A program made the translations under genes and the position numbers. 64,000 bases of DNA from an uncultured Bacteroidota bacterium (lineage in GTDB: Bacteria > Bacteroidota > Bacteroidia > UKL13-3), in NCBI GenBank assembly GCA_903910445.1, contig CAIVZR010000056.1, forward strand, positions 1-64,000, given 5' to 3'. The notes below the pieces were generated by a model. That model saw nothing but the letters and a program-made list of their open reading frames with translations, made no database searches and had not been told where the DNA came from. Position 1 is the first letter of the stretch, and each line of letters starts with the position of its first letter. Positions 57,349-64,000 of this stretch are shown piece by piece.

Positions 57349-57394
57349 GGCAATAGAACTATTTTCGCAGTCCATAATTATACCCTATCATCCC

Positions 57395-58534
57395 ATGGAC
57401 TTTCAATTAACCGAAGAACAAATAGCGATACAACAAGCTGCTCGCGAGTTTGCACAAAAAGAATTATTACCTGGAGTAATTGAGCGCGATGAGCATCAAA
57501 AATTTCCTGCCGAACAAATTAAAAAACTTGGAGAACTTGGATTCCTCGGTATTATGGTTGATCCACAGTATGGTGGTGCTGGTATGGATACCGTGAGCTA
57601 TGTTCTAGCGATGGAGGAATTAAGTAAAGTAGATGCCTCAGCCTCGGTGGTTATATCCGTTAATAATTCACTTGTTTGTTGGGGATTAGAAGAATTTGGA
57701 AATGAAGCTCAAAAGCAAAAATATTTAGTGCCATTGGCTTCTGGCCAAGTACATGGTGCCTTTTTATTAAGCGAGCCTGAAGCCGGCAGCGATGCTACTT
57801 CTCAGCGTACTACCGCCATTGATAAAGGTGATTATTATTTAATGAATGGTACGAAGAATTGGATTACCAATGGAAATAGCGCTACGTATTATTTAGTAAT
57901 CGCACAAACAGATGTTGAGAAAGGCCATAAAGGAATCAATGCCTTTATCGTAGAAAAAAACTCACCAGGGATTACTATTGGTAACAAAGAAAACAAAATG
58001 GGAATTAGAGGTAGCGATACCCATAGCGTCATGTTTCAAGATGTAAAAGTTCCGAAAGAAAACCGCATTGGTGAAGATGGATTTGGATTTAAATTCGCTA
58101 TGAAGGTGCTTGCTGGAGGCCGTATTGGTATTGCCGCACAAGCCTTAGGAATTGCTAGTGGTGCTTATGAATTATCATTGAAATATGCCAAAGAACGTAA
58201 AGCATTTGGCACCGAAATTATGAACCATCAAGCCATTCAATTTAAATTGGCGGATATGGCAACCGAAATTGAAGCAGCACGCTTACTCATCATGAAAGCG
58301 GCTTACTTAAAAGATAAACATGAAGACTATGCTATCGCCAGCAGTATGGCGAAAGTATTTGCGAGTGAGGTAGCAATGAAGACTACTACCGAAGCGGTTC
58401 AAATTCATGGTGGTTATGGATACGTAAAAGAATACCATGTGGAGCGCTTGATGCGCGATGCTAAGATCACTCAAATTTATGAGGGAACCAGTGAGGTACA
58501 ACGTATCGTAATTGGTCGCAGTATTCTTAAATAG
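57395..58534 (+). CDS. Short/branched-chain-type acyl-CoA dehydrogenase
   Basis: A 379-residue FAD enzyme that introduces the alpha-beta double bond into acyl-CoA and passes electrons to ETF. Motifs: FQLTEEQIAIQQAAREFA (N-terminal helices), FLLSEPEAGSDA (about 123), NGTKNWITNG (about 150), GVKIGNKENKMGIRGSDT-like segment (about 190), RKAFGTEIMNHQAIQFKLADM in parts, and IYEGTSEVQRIVIGR with the catalytic Glu near residue 364. Full length. Bacteroidota homologues are mostly annotated as butyryl- or isovaleryl-CoA dehydrogenases; the chain preference cannot be read here. A possible operator lies upstream. Confidence 0.93.
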   Translation: MDFQLTEEQIAIQQAAREFAQKELLPGVIERDEHQKFPAEQIKKLGELGFLGIMVDPQYGGAGMDTVSYVLAMEELSKVDASASVVISVNNSLVCWGLEEFGNEAQKQKYLVPLASGQVHGAFLLSEPEAGSDATSQRTTAIDKGDYYLMNGTKNWITNGNSATYYLVIAQTDVEKGHKGINAFIVEKNSPGITIGNKENKMGIRGSDTHSVMFQDVKVPKENRIGEDGFGFKFAMKVLAGGRIGIAAQALGIASGAYELSLKYAKERKAFGTEIMNHQAIQFKLADMATEIEAARLLIMKAAYLKDKHEDYAIASSMAKVFASEVAMKTTTEAVQIHGGYGYVKEYHVERLMRDAKITQIYEGTSEVQRIVIGRSILK

Positions 58535-58543
58535 TATACTGTT

Positions 58544-59257
58544 TTATAAGTCATACTTATCCAGCACCTTAAGAAACACATCAAAGTCTTTCGGATAGGG
58601 TGCTTCAATACTTATCTCTTTCTCGTCCAAATCTTTAAATTTAAGAGAGAAGGCATGTAAGGCCACGCGTTGAATCATGGGCCTTTCCACTTCATCCGAA
58701 TTTTTAAATTTCTTTTTTATTTCCGAAAGCATTGGCAATCGGCCCTTATAGGTGGTATCGGCTGCGATACTTGCATTTTGTGATGCCAGGTGAATTCGAA
58801 TCTGATGCATTCTACCCGTATATATTTCACATTGCATCAAGGCATAATGCTTAAACAATTTCAAGGTGGTGAAAATCGACAAGGCTTTTTTTCCATCTTG
58901 CTTGTCAATTTTAACGGTCCCGGTACTGGTTTGCTTAATCGGTAAATCAACAATGAGCTGGTCGAATTTACGGGGTGCACCGATGATTGCATGGTAAATT
59001 TTCCGCACTTCCCTGGCCTCAAATTGCATGGCGGCATGACGATATGCTTCTGCGTTTTTAGCAATTAGTAATGCTCCACTTGTTTCCTTATCAAGCCGAT
59101 GACATACCTGGGCATCAGGACAATACCCCTTGGCTAATAATAATATATTGGTTCCATCACCTCGATCGTCAAGGGTAGCAATATGAGAAGGCTTATTGAT
59201 GATAAGATAATTTTCATTTTCAAACAAAAGCAGGGAAGAGAAATTAATAAAGGCCAT
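58544..59257 (-). CDS. RluA-family pseudouridine synthase
   Basis: A 237-residue RNA pseudouridine synthase. The catalytic Asp lies in HRLDKETSGALLIAKN (about 54). KIYHAIIG and GRMHQIRIHLAS are the other RluA-family signatures. No S4 domain precedes the catalytic domain. The target (rRNA or tRNA) cannot be decided from this sequence. It ends 9 bp from the convergent acyl-CoA dehydrogenase gene and is divergent from rpoD. Confidence 0.93.
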   Translation of the reverse strand: MAFINFSSLLLFENENYLIINKPSHIATLDDRGDGTNILLLAKGYCPDAQVCHRLDKETSGALLIAKNAEAYRHAAMQFEAREVRKIYHAIIGAPRKFDQLIVDLPIKQTSTGTVKIDKQDGKKALSIFTTLKLFKHYALMQCEIYTGRMHQIRIHLASQNASIAADTTYKGRLPMLSEIKKKFKNSDEVERPMIQRVALHAFSLKFKDLDEKEISIEAPYPKDFDVFLKVLDKYDL

Positions 59258-59618
59258 AATTACGTCGGCAAATTAACCCAATTCAATTGATACCATGCAG
59301 ATATTCTCGGAAAAGAAAAATGATAGTGATTTTTAAAACTTCAAAAATTCGATTTTTCCAACTTTTTTGATGTCAAAAAATGACATTTAAAGCATAAAAT
59401 AGAAGGTCATTTTTATGTAAAATTTAGGTCATTTTCCTGGTCTGTTTTTTAAAAAAAGCGCCTACACAAACATTGCGCCAAAGGGGTATAAACAATTTTA
59501 AACTACATGATTATCAGGCAGTTTATATTTATTTTCAGTGTAAAAGCCGAACCGCCTTTTTTCAATTATATATTCGAATAACCAACAAGTATTTTTAAAC
59601 CTCTAACTTAAATTGCCT
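59258..59618. other. Long AT-rich leader/regulatory region of rpoD
   Basis: No gene seen. It contains an inverted repeat TGTCA (59371-59375) / TGACA (59381-59385), two further GGTCATTTT direct repeats about 30 bp apart (near 59407 and 59428), and a -7-like TATATTCG (59569-59576, one mismatch) about 42 nt before the rpoD ATG. The repeats could be protein-binding sites, but low complexity makes this uncertain. Confidence 0.35.
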
Positions 59619-60482
59619 ATGCGTCAGCTGAAAATTACTAAACAAATTACAAATCGGGAAAATCGATCTTTAGAAAAATACTTGCAGGAAATAGGAGCCG
59701 TCTCGCTCATCACCGCCGACGAAGAAGTAGAGTTGGCCGTGCGCATCCGTCAGGGCGACCGTCAAGCATTGGAACGTTTGGTTAATGCCAATTTACGTTT
59801 CGTGGTGTCGGTATCGAAGCAGTATCAAAATCAAGGATTGACTCTTGGAGATTTAATTAATGAAGGCAACCTCGGGCTGATAAAAGCCGCCCAGCGCTTC
59901 GATGAAACGCGGGGCTTTAAATTTATCAGCTATGCAGTGTGGTGGATTCGTCAAAGCATTTTGCAAGCCATTGCAGAGCAAGCTCGAATCGTACGATTGC
60001 CTTTGAATCGTGTGGGTGCACTAAGTAGAATTAGCAAAGCCATGGCCGATTTAGAACAGAAATACGAAAGGGAGCCCACGGTAGAAGAACTTTCGGAAGT
60101 TCTCGACTTAGATATTGAAAGTATACGTGATATGCTTAAAAGCAATAACCGCCATGTAAGTATGGATGCTCCCATGGTTAGTGGAGAAGAGAATACCTTG
60201 CTTGCAGTGCTCGAAGATTGCGATCAGCCCGGACCCGATTCAGCCTTAATAAGTGAATCGTTATGCGAAGAGATTGGAAGAGCCCTCTCTCATCTTCCTC
60301 CTCGTGAGCGTGATGTATTGCGACATTTTTATGGTATTGGGGGTTGTACTCCATTATCGTTAGAAGAAATCGCAGAGAGCCTTACCTTAACACGTGAACG
60401 CGTTCGGCAATTGAAAGAAAAAGCCATCAAACGACTGAAGGGAACTAGCCGTAGTAGCCGTTTACAAGCCTACTTGGCATAG
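59619..60482 (+). CDS. rpoD: RNA polymerase primary sigma factor RpoD/SigA
   Basis: A 287-residue primary sigma factor of the short Bacteroidota type. Region 1.2 ([20 protein letters not shown] in parts), 2.1-2.4 ([49 protein letters not shown]), 3 (RLPLNRVG), and 4.1-4.2 ([38 protein letters not shown] in parts) are all present. Region 1.1 is absent. This sigma is expected to read the TAnnTTTG promoters listed in this annotation. The ATG at 59619 (MRQLKIT) is used, as in homologues; the longer frame begins with a TTG. Confidence 0.97.
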   Translation: MRQLKITKQITNRENRSLEKYLQEIGAVSLITADEEVELAVRIRQGDRQALERLVNANLRFVVSVSKQYQNQGLTLGDLINEGNLGLIKAAQRFDETRGFKFISYAVWWIRQSILQAIAEQARIVRLPLNRVGALSRISKAMADLEQKYEREPTVEELSEVLDLDIESIRDMLKSNNRHVSMDAPMVSGEENTLLAVLEDCDQPGPDSALISESLCEEIGRALSHLPPRERDVLRHFYGIGGCTPLSLEEIAESLTLTRERVRQLKEKAIKRLKGTSRSSRLQAYLA

Positions 60483-60531
60483 TGCCTTACCCTATACCGC
60501 TTTAGCCATAATCCGGTATTTTTTAGACCCC

Positions 60532-60572
60532 GAATCCCGATACTTAAAGTATCGGGATTTTTGTTTTTTTTT
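60532..60572 (+). terminator. Rho-independent terminator of rpoD
   Basis: AATCCCGATACTT (60533-60545) pairs with AAGTATCGGGATT (60547-60559), followed by a long T-run. It lies 50 bp past the rpoD stop. Confidence 0.85.
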
Positions 60573-60610
60573 AAAGAATATAATTGCCGTGATTCGCAAC
60601 CCTATCAATA

Positions 60611-61798
60611 ATGAAAATTGTTCACCTATCTAATAATTTAATTCCTGGAGGCGCCGGCAAAGCCGCCCGGACAATAAATGAAGCCCTGCAAAAAGCGGGC
60701 ATGGATAGTAGTCGACTCGATATTCCTTACAACACTTTTTGGCAACGGGGCATGAATACTTTCAGGGCGTATTATGATAAACTGCCGCTACAACGATATC
60801 CAAGAAACCCGAAAACAGCCTTTAGTACTGCCAATATTGGAATGGGAACTGATGCGCTAAAAGCCTTAGAACATGCAGATCTTATCCATTTGCATTGGGT
60901 TCATCAAGGATATATCGGTTTTAAAGAAATGGAATTTATTGCTAGCCTAAATAAAAAGATTTACATCAATATGCATGATAGTTGGTGGCTCTCAGGTGGC
61001 TGCAATGTAACTCATGGTTGCAATCAATGGCAAAATGGATGTGGCCGTTGCCCTCAACTAAATAGCACTATCAACAATGATTTAAGCAGTAAACTTTTCT
61101 CTACAAAACGAGCAATTCTCAAAAAACTCAACCCTACAATTATTTGTGCTAGCACTTGGATGTACGAACGTGCAAGCACCGCCCCAATGTTTAGTGGTTT
61201 TAAAATTGCACGAATCCCTTATGCCATCGACTTGGAGAAATACCATCCAGTAAATAAGGTGGAAGCGCGCGCTGCCTTTGGCTTACCGCTCGATAAGAAA
61301 TTAATACTTTTTGGTTCTGTCGACCTCAATGATCCAAATAAAGGATTTAGCTATTTCCGCTCAGCAATCAACGAATTACCCGAAGAGGATGAATTGGAAA
61401 TTGTCATTTTCGGGAATCTACCGAATGGTGAAATCAATATCTCAAAAAAAATTCACGCACTCGGACTTCTTCACGATGAAGCACTCTTAGCGAAAGCATA
61501 CAGTGCTGCCGATATTTTTGTAGCACCCAGCTTAGAGGATAATTTCCCCAATACCGTGCTCGAATCAATTACTTGTGGAACGCCAGTAGTAGCTTTTAAT
61601 ATTGGAGGTATGCCCGACATGATAACACACCTTGAAAACGGCTTTTTAGCAGAGGCCAAAAACGCACATCAACTCATGCTTGGCATCTCAAAATGCCTCA
61701 CCGATACTGGGAAAATGAGTACCTTCGCACGTAAAAAATCAGAAGATGCGTTTCGTTTTGATATCATCGCTCAAAACTACACCAAGCTATATCAATGA
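60611..61798 (+). CDS. GT4 family glycosyltransferase
   Basis: A 395-residue GT-B glycosyltransferase. The N-terminal GGAGKAARTINEAL is the WcaC/ExpE-like acceptor-domain loop, and HLHWVHQGYIGF and MHDSWWLSGGCNVTHGC are typical of the WcaC-like colanic acid/polysaccharide group. The donor lobe has LEDNFPNTVLESITCGTPVVA (in parts EDNFPNTVLESI) with the E-x7-E motif. It overlaps the O-antigen polymerase gene by 4 bp (ATGA), so both are in one operon for surface polysaccharide. Confidence 0.9.
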   Translation: MKIVHLSNNLIPGGAGKAARTINEALQKAGMDSSRLDIPYNTFWQRGMNTFRAYYDKLPLQRYPRNPKTAFSTANIGMGTDALKALEHADLIHLHWVHQGYIGFKEMEFIASLNKKIYINMHDSWWLSGGCNVTHGCNQWQNGCGRCPQLNSTINNDLSSKLFSTKRAILKKLNPTIICASTWMYERASTAPMFSGFKIARIPYAIDLEKYHPVNKVEARAAFGLPLDKKLILFGSVDLNDPNKGFSYFRSAINELPEEDELEIVIFGNLPNGEINISKKIHALGLLHDEALLAKAYSAADIFVAPSLEDNFPNTVLESITCGTPVVAFNIGGMPDMITHLENGFLAEAKNAHQLMLGISKCLTDTGKMSTFARKKSEDAFRFDIIAQNYTKLYQ

Positions 61799-62973
61799 GT
61801 TTCTTTCAAAAATTTATACGCTTTCTCTTTTGTACTCAGCTTTTCTTTAATGTAATTTTTTCAACTAGCTTTTCTAAAGCATTTAATATTGGTGATGCAT
61901 TTAATATCACTATATATTTTATAATGCTTCTTAGTTTCTTGGTTCAGGTTCGCTATTTGATGCAAATGAAAGTTGCCTTCCTAATCCTGATTTTCACTTT
62001 CCTCTCCTCCTACTATAATGGGTTTGTTGGCTTAAGAATGGGGATCTTTATTAATTTCCTGAGCTTTAGTGCGGTCGAATTGGCCATAGTATCAACTACC
62101 TTTCAGAACATGAAAGTATTCTTCAAATTATTTTATTTTTTGTATGGCTTTATCCTTGTACTAAGTGTTTTTTTAATTGCGATAGGGATAAATACACAAC
62201 CTTTCACAGGAATGTATATGGCTGTAAAAGTTAGTGGCATCCCAGTTCAAATATGGGGGTTATTTAGTGATAAAAATACTTTTGGGTTTACAATGATGTT
62301 GCTTTTTTTAATGAGTTTTCTCCTCCCTGATTTTAAATACAAGAAGTTAATCCTCGTTTTTACTTTTGTATTTGTAGTGCTTTCAGGTAACCGAAGCGGA
62401 TTATTAACTTTATGCTTTACCTTGGTTTTTAGCTTAATTATTAAGCCAGAATATTCAATTAGTAAGAAATTGTCAGTAGCCCTTTTGGCATCTATCGTTC
62501 TATTTGTAATCGTTTCCATTTATTTAAATTCTCCCTTGAATACACGGGGGGTAGAGTCAAAGGACAGGGAAGAATTATACGATATTGCCTTCTCATTTAT
62601 CAATCATCATTTCTGGTTCGGCATTGGGCGAGCATTGATTGTTGGGGGCGAGTATATACATACCCATAACCTCTATCTTCAGGTATTGGCCGAAGAAGGT
62701 TTTTTGTGCTTGTCGATTTACATTATCCTGTTTTTAAAAGTACTCTTCAGAGCTTCCTATAGTAGTAAAATTTTAAGTCTATCCATTTTCATTTTTACCG
62801 CATTTAACCCCGCCTTGGTTCCAGGAAATTTATTTACGGTCGTCTTACTTATTATCCTGGGGCGTTATATCGATGATGTAAGGACTTGGCATGCACTGAA
62901 CCCACCCAAAGAACAACAAACTTTATTGCAAATTATGAATATGAAAACTATCCCTCAAGAATCGACTTTGTAG
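61795..62973 (+). CDS. O-antigen ligase/polymerase (Wzy-like) membrane protein
   Basis: A 392-residue polytopic inner-membrane protein with about ten helices. The central LVFTFVFVVLSGNRSGLLTL (in parts VVLSGNRSGLL) and the large periplasmic loop FWFGIGRALIVGGEYIHTHNLYLQVLAEEG (key residues GIGR, HTHNLYLQVLAE) are the O-antigen ligase/Wzy_C signatures. It polymerises or ligates lipid-linked oligosaccharides on the periplasmic side. It is translationally coupled to the GT4 gene (ATGA overlap). Polymerase and ligase cannot be told apart by sequence alone. Confidence 0.88.
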   Translation: MSFFQKFIRFLFCTQLFFNVIFSTSFSKAFNIGDAFNITIYFIMLLSFLVQVRYLMQMKVAFLILIFTFLSSYYNGFVGLRMGIFINFLSFSAVELAIVSTTFQNMKVFFKLFYFLYGFILVLSVFLIAIGINTQPFTGMYMAVKVSGIPVQIWGLFSDKNTFGFTMMLLFLMSFLLPDFKYKKLILVFTFVFVVLSGNRSGLLTLCFTLVFSLIIKPEYSISKKLSVALLASIVLFVIVSIYLNSPLNTRGVESKDREELYDIAFSFINHHFWFGIGRALIVGGEYIHTHNLYLQVLAEEGFLCLSIYIILFLKVLFRASYSSKILSLSIFIFTAFNPALVPGNLFTVVLLIILGRYIDDVRTWHALNPPKEQQTLLQIMNMKTIPQESTL

Positions 62974-62997
62974 TGATAATTCATGAATTATTAACAA

Positions 62998-63005
62998 TAC
63001 ATTTG
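62998..63005 (+). promoter_or_regulatory. Bacteroidota -7 element (TACATTTG)
   Basis: Exact TAnnTTTG, 28 nt before the ATG of the aminotransferase gene. The nearest upstream TTTG is 27 nt away, longer than the usual spacing. Confidence 0.4.
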
Positions 63006-63033
63006 CCATAGTATTCGTTTATTTCATTTGTTA

Positions 63034-64000
63034 ATGAGCCACCCAAATATAAGCAATCAGAACCCCAAAACTCAGGCGTCGCCTCTAGGGTTCAATAAGC
63101 CCCATTTCACTGGCTCCGAAATAAAATATATTCAAGAAGCAATCTCCAATTCGAAGATTGGTTCCAATGGTGTTTTCACTCAAAAATGTCATCAATTTTT
63201 TGAAACAGAATACGGATTTCGGAAAGTGTTTCTTACTCCGAGCTGCACCGACGCATTGGAAATGTGTGCACTGCTTATTGACACCAAGGAAGGCGACGAA
63301 ATTATTGTACCCTCTTATACTTTTGTATCTACTGCCAACGCGTTTATACTTCAAGGTGCAAAAATTATTTTTGCCGATAGTGAATCAAATTCACCCAATA
63401 TAGATATTACCACGCTGGAGGCCTTGATTACTCCCAAAACCAAAGCCATTGTATGTGTACATTATGCGGGCATGGCTTGTGATATGGATGCACTCTTGAA
63501 TCTTTGCAATAAATATCAATTGTATTTAATTGAAGATGCTGCTCAGGCAATCGATTCATTCTATAAAGGAAAAGCACTTGGTAGCATCGGTCATTTGGCT
63601 GCCTTTTCTTTTCACGAAACAAAAAATATTACGTGTGGCGAAGGTGGAATGCTCGTTGTAAATGACGAACGATTGATACCCAGAGCAGAAATTATTCGTG
63701 AGTATGGAACCAATAGAAGTCAATTTTTAAGAGGCGAAATTGCACAATATGGATGGATGGATAAGGGCTCTTCGCACATGCCTAGTGAGCTTTTGGCCGC
63801 CTTCCTCTTTGCACAATTGGAGTGCCTTACAAAAATCCAATCACAGCGAATGATACATTGGAATCAATATGAAACTTTATTGAAACCATTACATAATCAA
63901 GGCTTGATACAACTACCTGAAATGAGTGAAAGCATAAAACATAATGCTCACATTTTTTATATTATTTGTCAGGATAAAAGTCAACGCACCGCACTCGTCA
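63034..64000 (+). CDS. wecE: dTDP-4-amino-4,6-dideoxygalactose transaminase-like (DegT/DnrJ family), cut by window end
   Basis: At least 322 residues of a PLP-dependent sugar aminotransferase. After a short N-terminal extension, FNKPHFTGSEIKYIQEAI starts the WecE/RffA-type enzyme. PSCTDALEM (about 70) binds the PLP phosphate, VPSYTFVSTANAF follows, EDAAQAIDS (about 170) holds the pyridine-N Asp, and FSFHETKNITCGEGGML (about 192) carries the Schiff-base Lys. The frame is open to the last base. The enzyme makes an amino sugar (TDP-Fuc4N type) for surface polysaccharide, which fits the adjacent GT4 and polymerase genes. Confidence 0.85.
   Translation, partial: MSHPNISNQNPKTQASPLGFNKPHFTGSEIKYIQEAISNSKIGSNGVFTQKCHQFFETEYGFRKVFLTPSCTDALEMCALLIDTKEGDEIIVPSYTFVSTANAFILQGAKIIFADSESNSPNIDITTLEALITPKTKAIVCVHYAGMACDMDALLNLCNKYQLYLIEDAAQAIDSFYKGKALGSIGHLAAFSFHETKNITCGEGGMLVVNDERLIPRAEIIREYGTNRSQFLRGEIAQYGWMDKGSSHMPSELLAAFLFAQLECLTKIQSQRMIHWNQYETLLKPLHNQGLIQLPEMSESIKHNAHIFYIICQDKSQRTALV

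Overview
The window comes from a Bacteroidota chromosome, probably an environmental Sphingobacteriia/Chitinophagia-like lineage. The evidence is several proteins with type IX secretion (T9SS) C-terminal sorting domains, the T9SS regulator PorX, TAnnTTTG -7 promoter elements instead of sigma70 boxes, few clear Shine-Dalgarno sequences, a short RpoD without region 1.1, a PepSY-like lipoprotein and moderately AT-rich DNA. No insertion sequence, prophage, CRISPR array or rRNA was seen. The only RNA gene is the 3' end of tmRNA at the left edge.

Layout. 1-190: tmRNA 3' end and terminator. 276-1001: TonB-like protein. 1084-7217 (minus): a secreted TPR/CHAT protease-like protein and two GT4 glycosyltransferases, the second followed in frame by a 59-codon open extension. 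7630-13157 (minus): a tight three-gene signalling operon (NtrC-type sigma54 activator, FIST sensor, PAS hybrid kinase with REC and Hpt). 13510-18543: mixed metabolism (conserved small protein, cytochrome P450, LLM oxidoreductase, CutC, glycosylasparaginase). 18691-30327: a secreted WD40/caspase protein and a giant T9SS adhesin-like protein with ten exact 80-residue modules. 30402-34459 (minus): Omp28-like, metal-binding beta-barrel and thioredoxin-fold T9SS proteins. 34591-38604: AlkB-like hydroxylase and GcvP.

38669-44675 is the most unusual part. A divergent receiver protein faces a five-gene operon: E1/ThiF-like adenylyltransferase, LuxI/GNAT-like acyltransferase, 7TM-DISM receptor histidine kinase, receiver-kinase and receiver. 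It looks like a make-and-sense circuit for a small molecule, but this is inference from domain content and gene order.

44679-64000: PepSY-like lipoprotein, HD phosphohydrolase, GT39 transferase, PorX (with a possible 24-codon upstream ORF), a PAS protein with a kinase phosphoacceptor-like segment but no ATPase domain, three OafA-type acyltransferases interleaved with purT and purL, acyl-CoA dehydrogenase, RluA, RpoD, and the start of a polysaccharide cluster (GT4, O-antigen polymerase, WecE-like aminotransferase cut by the window end).

Main themes are phosphorelay signalling (at least eight two-component proteins), T9SS secretion and its regulation, extracytoplasmic caspase-fold proteins, and surface polysaccharide synthesis and decoration. 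Many starts were moved from the longest ORF to an internal codon where a -7 element, an overlap with the upstream gene or family length supported it.
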